Shown piece by piece: positions 1 to 11,747 of a DNA stretch of 64,000 nt. Source of the DNA: Neocallimastix lanati (nom. inval.) (taxonomy: Eukaryota > Neocallimastigomycota > Neocallimastigomycetes > Neocallimastigales > Neocallimastigaceae); assembly GCA_016946835.1 (NCBI GenBank), contig JACVTC010000083.1:200001-264000 (forward strand), written 5' to 3'. The translations under genes and the position numbers were made by a program. Every line of letters starts with the position of its first letter. The first letter of the stretch is position 1. The notes under the pieces were generated by a model, which did no database searches, had not been told where the DNA came from, and saw nothing but the letters and a program-made list of their open reading frames with translations.

Positions 1-1794
1 TTAAATAAACTTCTTAAATAATCATAATCTGGTTCAGCCTCAAATTCTAAATTTCTTACATATCTCATATAAGTAGCGAATTCCTCTATTTATATAAATT
101 TATATATTTTTAACAATTTTATTAATTTAATTGAAATTTATTATTAAATTTAAATAAAATTTAAATAATTATATTACAAATAAATAAATAAATAAATAAA
201 TAAATATAAATATGAAAATAGAAAAAAAAATTATTTTATTCAACGGTTTATTAAATTAACTTTTTTTTTATCTTATCTTTAATATTAATTTTAATTTTTA
301 TTTAATAAACGTTCATTAACTATTTTATTTTATTTTATTTATTTAAAAAAAAATTACCTGGAAAACCAGCACATAGTTCACTAATTTTTGTTGTTTGTTT
401 CTTTTCTCCAATTTTTTCATATTTTTGCTTATTGGTAGCAGCCTTTAAACCTTGCCATGGTAAACTGCCACGAAGAAAATACATAAATACATGACCTAAA
501 GATTCCAAATCATCACGACGACTTTGTTCCCTTCCTAAATGAGTATTAATACTCATATAACGTGCGGTACCACTTAAACTTTTCTTTTCACGATATGGAA
601 TATGTTTTTTGGTATGTGGATCACGATATAGTTTAACCATGCCAAAATCTATCATATAAATTCTTGATGCAGGATGTGGATGAGTAGCAGTATGATTTTT
701 AAGTATTGAAAATGGATCATTTGGTGCAGAAAGAACAAATGATGAAAATGAATTACTGGATATAGATGATCGATTAGAATACGTTGAAAGATGGGCTAAT
801 TCATTATGATGTGGTAATCTTCCAACTAAAAAATTATCAGGTTTAATATCTCTATAAATTAAATTATGTTCATGAAGATTTTGAACTCTTGTAATCTTTT
901 ATTTATAAAATAAATATAATTTAATTATATACATATATTATTTAAATATTAGATAAAAAAAATTAATTATTTTTTCTTTGAAGAAATAAGTATTTTTATT
1001 AAATTTTCAATATTAGTAAATTACCATTTGTTTAGCAACCATACAAACAGTTTTAACACTAAATTTTCTTTTACATAAATCAAACATATCTTCCAAAGAA
1101 GGACCTAATAAATCAATACATAATATATTATCTGGGCCTTCTTGACCAAAATAATATGCATTTGGTACTCCCTCTAATTGTATTTTTTAATAAAAATTTT
1201 TTCAAAATTAAATTAATCAATTAATAATGATATTATCTTAAATTATTTCATAATAAATAATAATTTTATATAACTTTCATTTATATATATTTTAAATTTA
1301 ATAATATATTTTATAAATTAAAAACTTACCACAACCACTTAATATTTTATAAGCCCGATATTCATCACGAAGTTGTGGAGTATCACTCTTTCTTGATTCA
1401 AATTTAATTGCAATTGGCCAATTATTTAATAAATTAATACCTATTATTTTAATATTGTAATTATTTTAATATATCAAATAATCTATTAATTTTTAAAAGT
1501 TTATAATAATATAATGATATCTTATTTAACTATACCTTCATAAATAACACCGAAACTTCCTTCGCCAATCTTTTTTCCAACTTTATAATGAACACCTACA
1601 ATGAAGGGAACCTTTTGGTGATAAGATTTTGATGAATAATGACTATTACTATATCTCATTTGAGCATTTTTCTTTTGTTGTGCTTGAAGTTGTTGATTGC
1701 TTGAAATTTGATTATTTTGGACATGTTGCTTTTGTGCTTGATGTTGATATGAATTTCTGTGATTAGATTCACCTGGAGTAACATCAGTTAGCAT
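1..1794 (-). CDS. Casein kinase I, Yck1/Yck2-like, 3' end outside the window
   Basis: Serine/threonine kinase of the CK1 family, closest in motif pattern to fungal Yck1/Yck2. I reconstruct five exons (1794-1536, 1440-1330, 1173-1025, 895-358, 85-1 and beyond), all with GT/AG ends and consistent phase, giving about 380 residues before the left edge. Residues 1-60 are Gln/Asn/Ser-rich. The kinase begins [18 protein letters not shown] (glycine loop). It has the catalytic YRDIKPDNF, the metal-binding IDFGMVK, the CK1 signature SGTARYMS and the [13 protein letters not shown] helix, then [14 protein letters not shown]. An extra Ser/His-rich insert of some 35 residues lies between FLVGR and IDFG, a loop much shorter in yeast Yck1. 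The C-terminus, where Yck proteins carry a palmitoylated CC, is not in view, so membrane location is unknown. Introns are 95-270 bp. Identification is very secure; the first ATG is the only one upstream of the kinase in frame. Confidence 0.95.
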
Positions 1795-4189
1795 TTTGAA
1801 GTTTAATGATATTACACAATTACAAAAATAAATATTAAAAAGGTTATAATAGTTATGAATTATATAAATTTACCTAAATAATATCTTTTAAAATTTGTTT
1901 TATTTTATTTTATTATTTTATTTTATAATTATTAAATAAAACTAATATTTAAAAGATACTAAATATATAAGTATTTGATAAAATTAAATTAGTATATTTA
2001 AAATTATTGAACAGTAAATAATATTATAGGTATTATAATTTTATTAATAATTATTTTGAATAAATAATTTTAAATGAAATAATACGTGTTTCTATTTTAT
2101 TTTTTAATTTTTCAAATGAAAATTAAAATTTATTAACAATAAAGAAATATTCTTTTTATTTTAATAAATATTTTTTTTTTTAATTTTTATCTCAAATTAA
2201 TCAAATAATTATTTTATTTATTGATAAATTATTTTTTAATAAAACTATGATATTTGAATTTGCATTAACATTGATAAAATTATTATTCTTTTGTTTATTA
2301 CTGATATACAAATATAAAATAATAATTACTGAATACTTTACTTTTTATGTATTAATATTAATTTCTTTTTCTTTTTTTTTTTTTTTTTAGTTTGTTATTT
2401 TTAAATTATTATTTTTGATTAATTCAAACTAAAGATGTTATTAAATAAATAATAAATAAATATAAAATATAACAAATGAAATAAATAAAAAATAATAAAA
2501 AATTATTATAATTAAAAATATTCGCAAAAATTTTTTATTTTTTTATTTTATTAATGTTTATGAACATTAATAGGCTTTTATAATTATTTATTTACGCTGT
2601 TATGAATAACATATATTTATTAATTATAATTTAATAACAACTACTATTTTGTTTTTTTTACAGTTGTTTAAAAAAAAATAAAATAAAATAAAATAATAAT
2701 AATAATAAAAAATTTTCGAATAAAAAAAAAAATATTAGATTTTTTTACTTTATGATCAATATATAATAAATTCTAATATAATTTAATGAAAATTAAAAAA
2801 GAAAATTATTTATTTATTATTTATTTATTATTTATTAATTATTTATTTATTAATTAATTAATTATTTATTTATTTATTATTTATTTATTTATTATTTATT
2901 TATTTATTATTTATTTATTTATTATTTATTTACTTATTTATTATTATATTACTTATTATATTATATTATTTATTATTTATTATTATATTATTTATTATTT
3001 AATTATTTATTATTATATTATTTATTATTTATTATTTAATTATTTATTATTTATTATTTATTATTATTTATTATTTATTAAATATGAATTATGAAAGATA
3101 ATTTAACTTTCAAAATAATTAAAAAATTTAATAATAGAATTATTTATGTAATAGATTATTTAATTATATTCCAAGGGTAATATTAATTTATTATAATATT
3201 CCATTTCACAAAATAAAATTTCATATTTTAATTAAAATTATATATTGAAAATATATAAAAATATACTATAAAATATATAATTAATATATAAGAGAAATTA
3301 TTTTGTGTAAGCTTTAAATATTTAATGATAATATATTAAATTTAATATATAATTGAAACAATATATATTAATCATATGTTTTCAGTATATTTTATATATA
3401 TGACAAATAAATGTTCATGTACTATAAACTTTTTATTTAACGTTTTTTTACTTAATTTATATCCCTAAAGATTCATAGTATTGAAAATTTTATATAAACC
3501 TTAATTTATATTAAAAATATTTTTAATTTGTATTGTTATATTTTTTTATTCGATTATACATAGAGTTTTTGATAATTGTTTTTTTTTTTTTTCATTAGGA
3601 AGGTATTACAATAATTATTTAATAATTAATATAATATATTGATGTATATTATAATTAATAGTTTACTCATTAAATAATAAATAATATTAATTTTAACTAT
3701 TAGAATATATTATAATTTATTCCTTATATGTATGTGTTAATAAAATAAAAAGTGAATTTAATATATATAACAAAATAAAATATTTAATAAGTGATATACA
3801 ACTCAAAAGTTCGATGTACTTTTGTTGGGATTTATTTATTAAATTTATTAATTTATTATTTATTTATTTATTTAATTTTATATAAAAACTACATATATTT
3901 AAAAAAAAGACTATTTAACAACTTTCTTATTCTTTTAATTACAAACTAACTTAACATAATATAACTTTTAAACAACAACGACGACTACACGACTAGCCCT
4001 TCTCTTAATTCAGAGAAATGCTTTATTTTTATGTTATTTAGTTATATTTAACTATTTAATTAATTGTTCCTGTGATTAGAATAAACTATTAATAATTATT
4101 ATTTAAGGAAATATTTAATAACTATATAAATATAAATATAAAATGATAAGAATATAATTAAAACATTGATTTATGCTATAAAATTTATT
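1795..4189. other. Gene-free A+T-rich DNA upstream of casein kinase I
   Basis: No credible coding region on either strand. Homopolymer A/T runs dominate. From about 2805 to 3085 there is an interrupted TTTA/TTATTTA microsatellite. A short less A+T-rich patch near 3970-4020 contains a small inverted repeat (TTCTCT ... AGAGAA), which I cannot interpret. The promoter of the casein kinase gene should lie at the left end, but no recognisable element stands out. Confidence 0.7.
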
Positions 4190-4351
4190 ATTAATTAAAT
4201 ATATAATTAATATATAGAAATCAAGCCACATATTGAAATTGTTGTAAAATCATTAGATTTAAATTTGATTTATGACATTAATTTATGTTTGAATAATAAA
4301 AACTAATTTTATATTAATTAAGGTTTGAATATTTCATTTTATATCATAAGG
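4190..4351 (+). repeat. Dispersed non-coding repeat, copy 1
   Basis: This stretch is nearly identical to the reverse complement of 57090-57245, more than 50 kb away, differing by only a few bases. It contains the motif TCAAGCCACAT, then ATCATTAGATTTAAATTTG, and ends GGTTTGAATATT. The AAGCCACAT motif recurs in the element at 6845-7852. There is no coding capacity. It looks like a short mobile non-coding element (MITE-like) or part of a larger retroelement. Confidence 0.75.
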
Positions 4352-5864
4352 CATATAATAAATACTAGTCATTTTTAATTATATTATATTTATATACCAA
4401 ATAATATTAATAAAACATTATTTTATTTATGGTAATTCAATTTATTATCTTGTAATGAACTATTACAAAACTTTATTTTATAATAAAAGTAACAATTAAC
4501 TGAAAATGTTCAAAATACACAAATAATCTACACTACATTATGATAAAGGATGGAAATTTAATGTTAAGTTTCCCACCTTTATCTATATTTAAATAAGTGA
4601 AAAAAATTAAAACTGGTTAAATAAAATATATTTGAAAATATTTTTATTATAATAGTAATTATCAAAGATTAATCTATACTAAAATTATTAAATTTTAGTA
4701 TTATTTACATAATACTAATCTTTAAAGGTTAATTAGTACACCTATACTAAAATTAATATTAAATCATATTAAATTTATATTTATAATATTAACAATTAGT
4801 AACCTTTAAATATAATTATTATTATTTAATTTTGATGGCTAATTGTATTTTTATAAGAAAATTTTATATTCTCATTTATACTAATTCTCTAAATTATAGT
4901 AATTCTCTATAACGAATTATTTTTACCAAAGTATTTTAACATATCTAACACTTAACATTTTACAAGTTCTCTTATATTTTTATTACTATAATTTTACATC
5001 ATTTAATTATTTAATAATTTTAAACTTTTTTAATCTATTAACTTTATTAGATTTCTTATTTGATTAGTTACACTCTATATCAATTATATTCTTATCTATA
5101 ATAGTAAAAATAATAAATAATAAAATTCCTTTGTTTAATTTAAAGAAATAATAGAAATTAAAAAATAGAAACGTCTTAAATTTTTTTATTATAATCTGTA
5201 ACTTTAAATATATATATTTTTTAACATAAAAAGAATATATATATATTATATACTTATATATTGATACTGAAATTTATATTAAATAAATAACATAAAACAT
5301 ACATAAAAAATAATTTTTAATTTCAATAGAACAGTGTACCTAACTACAAACATTTAGAATTTATTAATAAGATAAATATCTATTTTATTGATATTTAAAT
5401 AATATTAAATAATATTAATACTGATATTATCAATTATCATTAGTAGTTAAAAAAAAAAAAAAAATACAATCAGTATTCTTTTATTAGAATTGAATTGATA
5501 TTGCTATTATCTTAAATCTTAATAAATACTAATTAAGTTTAATTAAATAATTTTAATTAGGTCTATTAGTCTATTAAATTAATTGTTATTTTTTTAAATT
5601 ATTATTCCTACCTTTAAAAAATAAATATTTAATACTAATTATATTTTTTATTATTATTTATTATTGTTAGAATATGTGAAATAAATATGAAATATACGTT
5701 AAATGTATTAAAATGTATTTGTTATATATGTAATGTATGAGCCACAATGTATTAATATAAAAGCATGTAAATTTATTAAATTTAAATATTTGCAGCTCTT
5801 TATCATAAAATATATTAATAAAAGTTGACATAATTATAAAACCCAAACTATTGACTTTTAACAA
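4352..5864. other. Gene-free A+T-rich DNA
   Basis: I see no gene, RNA or clear repeat here apart from short A/T tracts. The one short open stretch near its right end is low-complexity and has no coding character. Confidence 0.6.
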
Positions 5865-6236
5865 TTATTATTTATTATTATTTATTAGTATTTATTATTA
5901 TTTATTATTATTTATTATTATTTATTATTATTTATTATTATTTATTATTATTTATTATTATTATTTATTATTATTTTTTATTATTTTTTATTATTTATTA
6001 TTATTTATTATTATTTAGTATTATTTAGTATTATTTATTATTATTTATTATTATTTATTATTATTTATTATTATTTATTATTATTTATTATTTATTATTT
6101 ATTATTATTTATTATTATTTATTATTTATTATTTATTATTACTTATTATTTATTATTACTTATTATTTATTATTATTTATTATTATTTATTATTTATTAT
6201 TATTTATTATTATTTATTATTTAATTTTATTTTTCA
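5865..6236. repeat. Microsatellite (TTATTATTTA)n and related
   Basis: About 370 bp of nearly pure TTATTATTTA/TTATTA units with occasional substitutions (TTAGTA, TTACTTA). Simple repeat with no coding capacity. Confidence 0.9.
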
Positions 6237-6259
6237 TTTTTTATTTATTATTTATCATA

Positions 6260-6830
6260 AGAAAAGACAACATGAAAGACATTCCCTATACGCTACTTTG
6301 TATGACGAGCTTTTTTTTTTTTTTTGAAAAAGGAACAACTACACTGATTTTCTCATATCGAATATTCTCTGAACCAGCAATTATATAGTCTAGTAACAGG
6401 AATACTTACCATGGTGAATGAATACCAAATTCATTTATAGGGAAAAACACCTTGGAATGATGAAAATCATCCATATAAATTCAGGTATTGAACCAGGTTC
6501 TATTCTGATTATTAGTTCATGGGCAATCATACATAAGGTTCCTTAATTCGATCTTGTCTTTTGACCATTTCCAGGTTTTCCTCCCACTTCTACGGGATAT
6601 GACGGTTAGGGTTACAGGTAAGAATTTCCCCCTTATATGTATTATTCTCAACCTCTTTAAGTAATATAGACAAGACACTTTTCTAACTATAGGCCTTAGA
6701 GGGTTGTACAAGTACTGTCATTTACTATATTCACAAGGGAATTCTTAGTATATAGATGCATATCATGTGTCCATGTAGATATATACTACTATAGTAATAT
6801 AGATATATTCTTCTAAAAAGAAAATTATCT
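6260..6830. other. Less A+T-rich island, probably a decayed transposable element
   Basis: Base composition changes abruptly to mixed sequence, unlike the flanks. On the minus strand a 64-codon open stretch (6711-6517) is present but not recognisable. Further along the minus strand the island reaches a run of A (6311-6325 read as T on plus), like the tail of a retroposed sequence. I see no diagnostic reverse transcriptase, integrase or transposase motif. A retroelement relic is the likeliest explanation. Confidence 0.4.
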
Positions 6831-6844
6831 GACTAATATGAAAT

Positions 6845-7852
6845 TGCCAAAGGGGATTGTTGTATTTCAATACATGAAATGTGGCATACTTAAATATACC
6901 GTTTATATAAGACATAAATTAATAAATATTATTTTAAAGATAGATTTAATATTTTTTTATTAAAATAATAAAAAAAAAATAAAATTTGGGATCGTGCATT
7001 TCACAATCCTGCATTTTGCAATGTGGCTTATAATATTTTAAAATAAAGCCATACATTTTTAAGATATTATATACTATCATAAATAAATATATAAATAATT
7101 ATCATTTTAAAATAATAATATATTCTATTAAAAAAGAATTATAAAAAATTATTTTTTGTTTTTAAAAAATTATTTTTATATTTGAATTTCAATAAATTAT
7201 ATATAAAAAAAAGAATATTTATTATTTATTTAATTATCAAAACAAGCCACATATAAAAACAAGCCACATTGTGAAATGCACGATTGTTAAAAGCACTAGA
7301 TTCATAAAATTTATTGATGTTCAATTTTAAAGATATATTTTAGTATTTTGTAAAAATTATAAAAAAAAATAATAAAAAATAAAAATATTATATTTATTTT
7401 TAAAAATATACTTTAAATATCTTTAAATATTTTATTATTTTTACAGAAAATATTAATTTTAAAGATATAAATTACATTTATGATTTTATTTAGAATAATT
7501 CTTTTCTTCTATTTGTTCCACAAAATATATTTATTTTTTATATAATTTATTATTTATTTATTTAATTTAATATTTTTTATTTATCTTAATTACTATTTAT
7601 TTATTTAGTTCATTTTTTTTTTCTTTAAAGTGACAATTATAAATAAAGTGTTTATGAGAAAATTTTTTTAATGATGAAAAAAAAAAAAAAAAAAAAAGAA
7701 ATAAAAAATAACCTATTTATATTTATTTCTTGTTTTATTTATTTATAATTAGTTTGAAAAAAATTAAAATGTGAGGCGTTAAATTACGAATTAAATTATA
7801 ATTAATAAGCCACATTTCAGAATATATCATTTCGAAATACAACACATTCCTA
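6845..7852. mobile_element. Non-coding element with nested inverted repeats
   Basis: The ends are imperfect inverted copies. On the left, TTGTATTTC near 6858 is followed by GAAATGTGGC at 6876-6885. On the right, GCCACATTTC at 7809-7818 is followed by GAAATACAACA at 7834-7844. Inside, ATCGTGCATTTCACAAT with ATGTGGCTT (6988-7028) is mirrored by AAGCCACATTGTGAAATGCA (7258-7277). Interior sequence such as TTTAAAGATATATTTTA and GTTTATGAGAAAATTTTTTT is shared with the copy at 57090-57400. There is no coding capacity. It is a MITE-like non-autonomous element, or two copies head to head. Confidence 0.5.
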
Positions 7853-8110
7853 ATAGTATCTTATTGGGCTAGGTTATATAGGTCTAGCTTCAAAGGAAAG
7901 TAGGAATTGGAGAAGCACTCCCAGAAAAGATATACAAGAAAATTCTCAGCAATAATATGCCTGTCAGAACACAAACGCTGAACACTCAGTAAGGCCGTCC
8001 AGTAGGGACAATAGCCGCCTATGTGAAAGCATATAAAAGTATTATGACTACTTCAATATTCCTATGCCTTGAAGGGGGGCTGAAAGTAAGGCATAAGTAA
8101 AATAAAAAAA
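7853..8110. other. Less A+T-rich island of unknown origin
   Basis: About 250 bp of mixed composition directly after the inverted-repeat element, ending in an A-rich stretch (AAGTAAAATAAAAAAAG). All frames are broken by stops. It may be the tail of a retroelement or part of the neighbouring element. I recognise no motif. Confidence 0.35.
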
Positions 8111-8174
8111 GAATTCAGGAGATTAAAGAATAATTTTATTTTTAGTTATTAGTAATTATCAGTTTAATTACTTA

Positions 8175-8510
8175 TTTGATGTATTATTTATTATTTATTT
8201 ATTATTTATTTATTTATTATTTATTTATTATTTATTTATTTATTTATTATTTATTTATTTATTTATTTATTATTTATATATTATTTATTTATTAATTATT
8301 AATTTATTATTTATTATTTATTTATTTATTTATTATTTATTTATTATTTATATATTATTTATTTATTAATTATTAATTTATTATTTATTATTTATTTATT
8401 TATTATTTATTATTTTTATTATTTATTATTTATTATTTATTTATTATTTATTATTATTATTTATTATTTATTTATTTATTATTTATTTATTTATTATTTA
8501 TTTATATAGT
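8175..8510. repeat. Microsatellite (TTTA/TTATTTA)n
   Basis: Some 335 bp of TTTATTATTTATTTA-type repeats. An internal unit with ATATATTATTTATTTATTAATTATTAA occurs twice, which points to a local tandem duplication inside the array. Confidence 0.9.
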
Positions 8511-9191
8511 AAAATTAATGTATTTCACATTTAGTAATTATTTATTTGTATCAATATAAATTTATTTTTTACTATTATATCATATCATTATATCTGATAG
8601 AGTTTTATTAATAATATATTTAAAATTAATGTTAATAATATATAGTAAAAAATATAAACTAAAAAAAAAAAAAAAACATAAATAAATTGAAATTTAAAAT
8701 TATTTTAAAGCGTTTAATTGAAAATATATAATATTTTTAGTCTAATTTAAATTTATTATAAATATGGTAAATATAAAGAAAAATTAATTATATAAAAAAT
8801 AAAAAATATATAATACTATTTTATAAAATTTATTTATATAAACACCTTTTATTTATAAATATATTTTTAAAAATTATTATAAGTAGATTTCTTGAAAATT
8901 AATTTTTTTTTAAAAAAAAGAGGCAAAATCAAAAAACAAAACAAAAAATTAAAAAAAAAAAAAAATAAAGAAAACATATAATTTATAGTGATAATAATAA
9001 TAATAATAATAATAAAATATTCAATAAATATATTTAATATTTAATATTATCAAACCATTTTTTAATAAACATTTTATAAGTATTAAATAAAACAAGAAAT
9101 TAGATTTAAACATTTCATTCTAATCTTAAAATTAATAATACATTTCAATCAATTGAAATTTATAAAATTTTTTTAATTAATTTATTCAACA
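8511..9191. other. Upstream region of the methyltransferase-like gene
   Basis: A+T-rich DNA with (AAT)n at about 8993-9015 and several poly-A runs. No gene seen. It must contain the promoter of the plus-strand gene that starts at 9192, but no specific element can be named. Confidence 0.5.
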
Positions 9192-9768
9192 ATGTCAGAG
9201 TTATCACCAAAATTAATTCGTATTATCATAATATGCACTACTATTATTTTAATATGGATGGTACGAGAGGTCTATCTTGGATATTTAATTGAATTAAAAC
9301 GTTTTCAATCATCAACACTTCTTCAAGGAGATATGGCTACACGTTGGATATTAAATGAAGATAAATTAAAATGGTTCAAAAGAAATGAAAAAAGTGAATA
9401 TGTAATAAAAACAATAAATAAAATAAAATATAAATTTTAATTTTTCTCTAATATATTTAATTATAAACATAAAACTAATTTATGAATTTCAAATTTCATT
9501 TATTTATAGTTTAATGTTTTACACTTAGGTTGCGGTACAGGTGATAAACAATTATCATATCGTCCACCATTGGAAGCCTATAAATTTTATAAAAAGCATT
9601 TATCAAAATATGCTGGGGATAAACAAATGAGATTGCTTGTCTTTTCTGATAACGAACGGTTTGCAATAAATAGAAATTGGTAAATATTAATAAAAAATAA
9701 AATTCAAGAAATATATTTACCCTATAATTATGAATCAAATTTTAGTTGAAATTTACATAAATATATAT

Positions 9769-9801
<33 letters not shown>

Positions 9802-10012
9802 CAAAAGTGGATTTCAGTGGCATAATTTAACAATTAAGGATAATATACCGGAACCTACTTTTCATTACCATTCAATTCCAATTCAATTTTTACCTACAAA
9901 AGAATTAGAAGGAATTCATTCTGTTGATATGGTTATTGGTAATATTTAATTATTTTTTATTAATATCTAATCATATAATAAATGATTAAATAAATTTATT
10001 TTATATAATAAT

Positions 10013-10048
<36 letters not shown>

Positions 10049-10390
10049 TAAATATAGAAAATTTTAAAATTTTCTTCAAAATTATTTATTTATTGATTTT
10101 ATTTATTAATTTATTATCAATAATAATAATAATTTATGAATAACTTATTATAAATAGATTCACTCTCTTATTCATCACCAAACGTTCATATTCCAAGAAA
10201 TATTAATCTTTTTTCAAATGTATTACCATCTGGAGGTATTTATTTCATTGCTAGATCTAATATTCTTAATAATAAAATTAAACTCAATGATACTACAAGA
10301 GTTGATAATCAATTGGAAAGTATTAAGTATATTAAAAAATATCGCTTTAAGAAATGCTTTAAAATGGGTTGTATCTGGAAATTAAACTAA
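9192..10390 (+). CDS. Membrane-anchored class I methyltransferase-like protein
   Basis: Four exons (9192-9401, 9510-9679, 9808-9938, 10158-10390) splice in phase to a 247-residue protein. Residues about 8-30 form one hydrophobic helix rich in Ile/Leu, followed by basic residues. This suggests a signal anchor in the ER or another membrane. After it comes FNVLHLGCGTGD, which resembles the SAM-binding motif I of class I methyltransferases. LLVFSDNE could supply the acidic end of the second strand. VDMVIGDS and NVLPSGGIYFI fit motifs IV-V. The substrate is unknown. The PLEAYKFYKKHL...LVFSDN stretch also slightly recalls fucosyltransferases, so a glycosyltransferase is the alternative. Gene structure is secure and function is moderate. 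The second intron contains a 32-T tract just before its acceptor. Confidence 0.6.
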
Positions 10391-11578
10391 CTTTATTGAA
10401 TAATTTTAGTTATAAAGAAATGGAGTAATAAAAAGTAAAAAAAAAAAAAAAAAATAATAATAATAATAATAAAAATTATAATAGAATTAAAATATAAAGA
10501 AAAGTGTTAAATAAAGTATTTATACATAAATAATATATTATTTTTTATTTATAAAAAAAAAAGTTATTAGATATATTATTTAAAGACATATGTAATAATT
10601 ATATATGTGTATAATAAATAACATCAAAGTTTATATTATTAAACAATAATATCATGTATTTAATAATAAAAATAATAAATTATAATAAAATAAAAAATTT
10701 AAAGAATTTACTATAAATATTGTTACATTACTATTGTAATTATTTAATTTTTTTATTTATTTATTTATTTATTTATGTATGTATGTATGTATGTATGCAT
10801 TCACTTATTTATTATTTTAATTTATTAATTTATTAATAATTTATTTATTTATTTATTATACACATAATTAAAAAATTAATTAAAATTAAAATAATTAATA
10901 TGGTATTAAATTAAATTATAAAAAGAAAATATAAAAACATAAAAATAAATTATTGAATTTTATCATTAATTTTAGTTTTCGTTTTTTTTTTTTTTTTTTT
11001 AAATTTGTTTTTAGGTATAATTTTAATTTTAAATAATAAAAATACATAAGTTTATTATAAATAAAGATTATTGAAAGACATAAAAATTACTAAATAATTA
11101 AATATTATTATAAAAAGGTTGTATTAAATGAACTTATAAAATAATAGATATACATAAAAAGAATTAATAAACATATAATAAATTAAAGTCAAAAAGAATA
11201 ATAAATAGTTTATTTTCCTGGTTTTATTAAGATTTTTACAATATAAAAGAATTAAAATTGAAAGAAAAAAAGGTAATTATTGAACAAATGATATTTTTTA
11301 CTTAACATAAATAAATAATAGATAATAATACCAAAATAAAAAATAATCATAATTATATATTAAAGGAAAATTAATAACGACAAAAATAAGATTTTAATTA
11401 TCAGTATTACTTTATATACATATACATTATAAATAAAAAAATAATGTAATATTTATTAAATATTTTTATTAGAATTATTGAAAAATGTTTGCTACATTTA
11501 TTACAAATTATTTAATAAAAATTGTTATTTAAGTAAAGATAAATAAATTAAATAATAATAATAATATTAATAATAATA

Positions 11579-11632
<54 letters not shown>

Positions 11633-11747
11633 TAATTAAATATAATATATAATAATTATAAAATTTGTGTAATTCATATTGTATTTTATATATTAAATAA
11701 ATAAATTGTATAATATATTATTTTACATATTAAATAAATAGTAAGTC
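10391..11747. other. Intergenic region with AAT and GTAT microsatellites
   Basis: No gene seen between the methyltransferase-like gene and the TFG-like gene, which are in the same orientation. Contents are simple sequence: (TTTA)n then (TGTA)n at about 10755-10798, and (AAT)n at about 11545-11632, about 115 bp upstream of the next start codon. Confidence 0.6.

Noticed and set aside
5865-6236. Regular short repeats that might be taken for a CRISPR-like array
   Set aside because: Units have no unique spacers; it is a simple microsatellite in a eukaryotic context.
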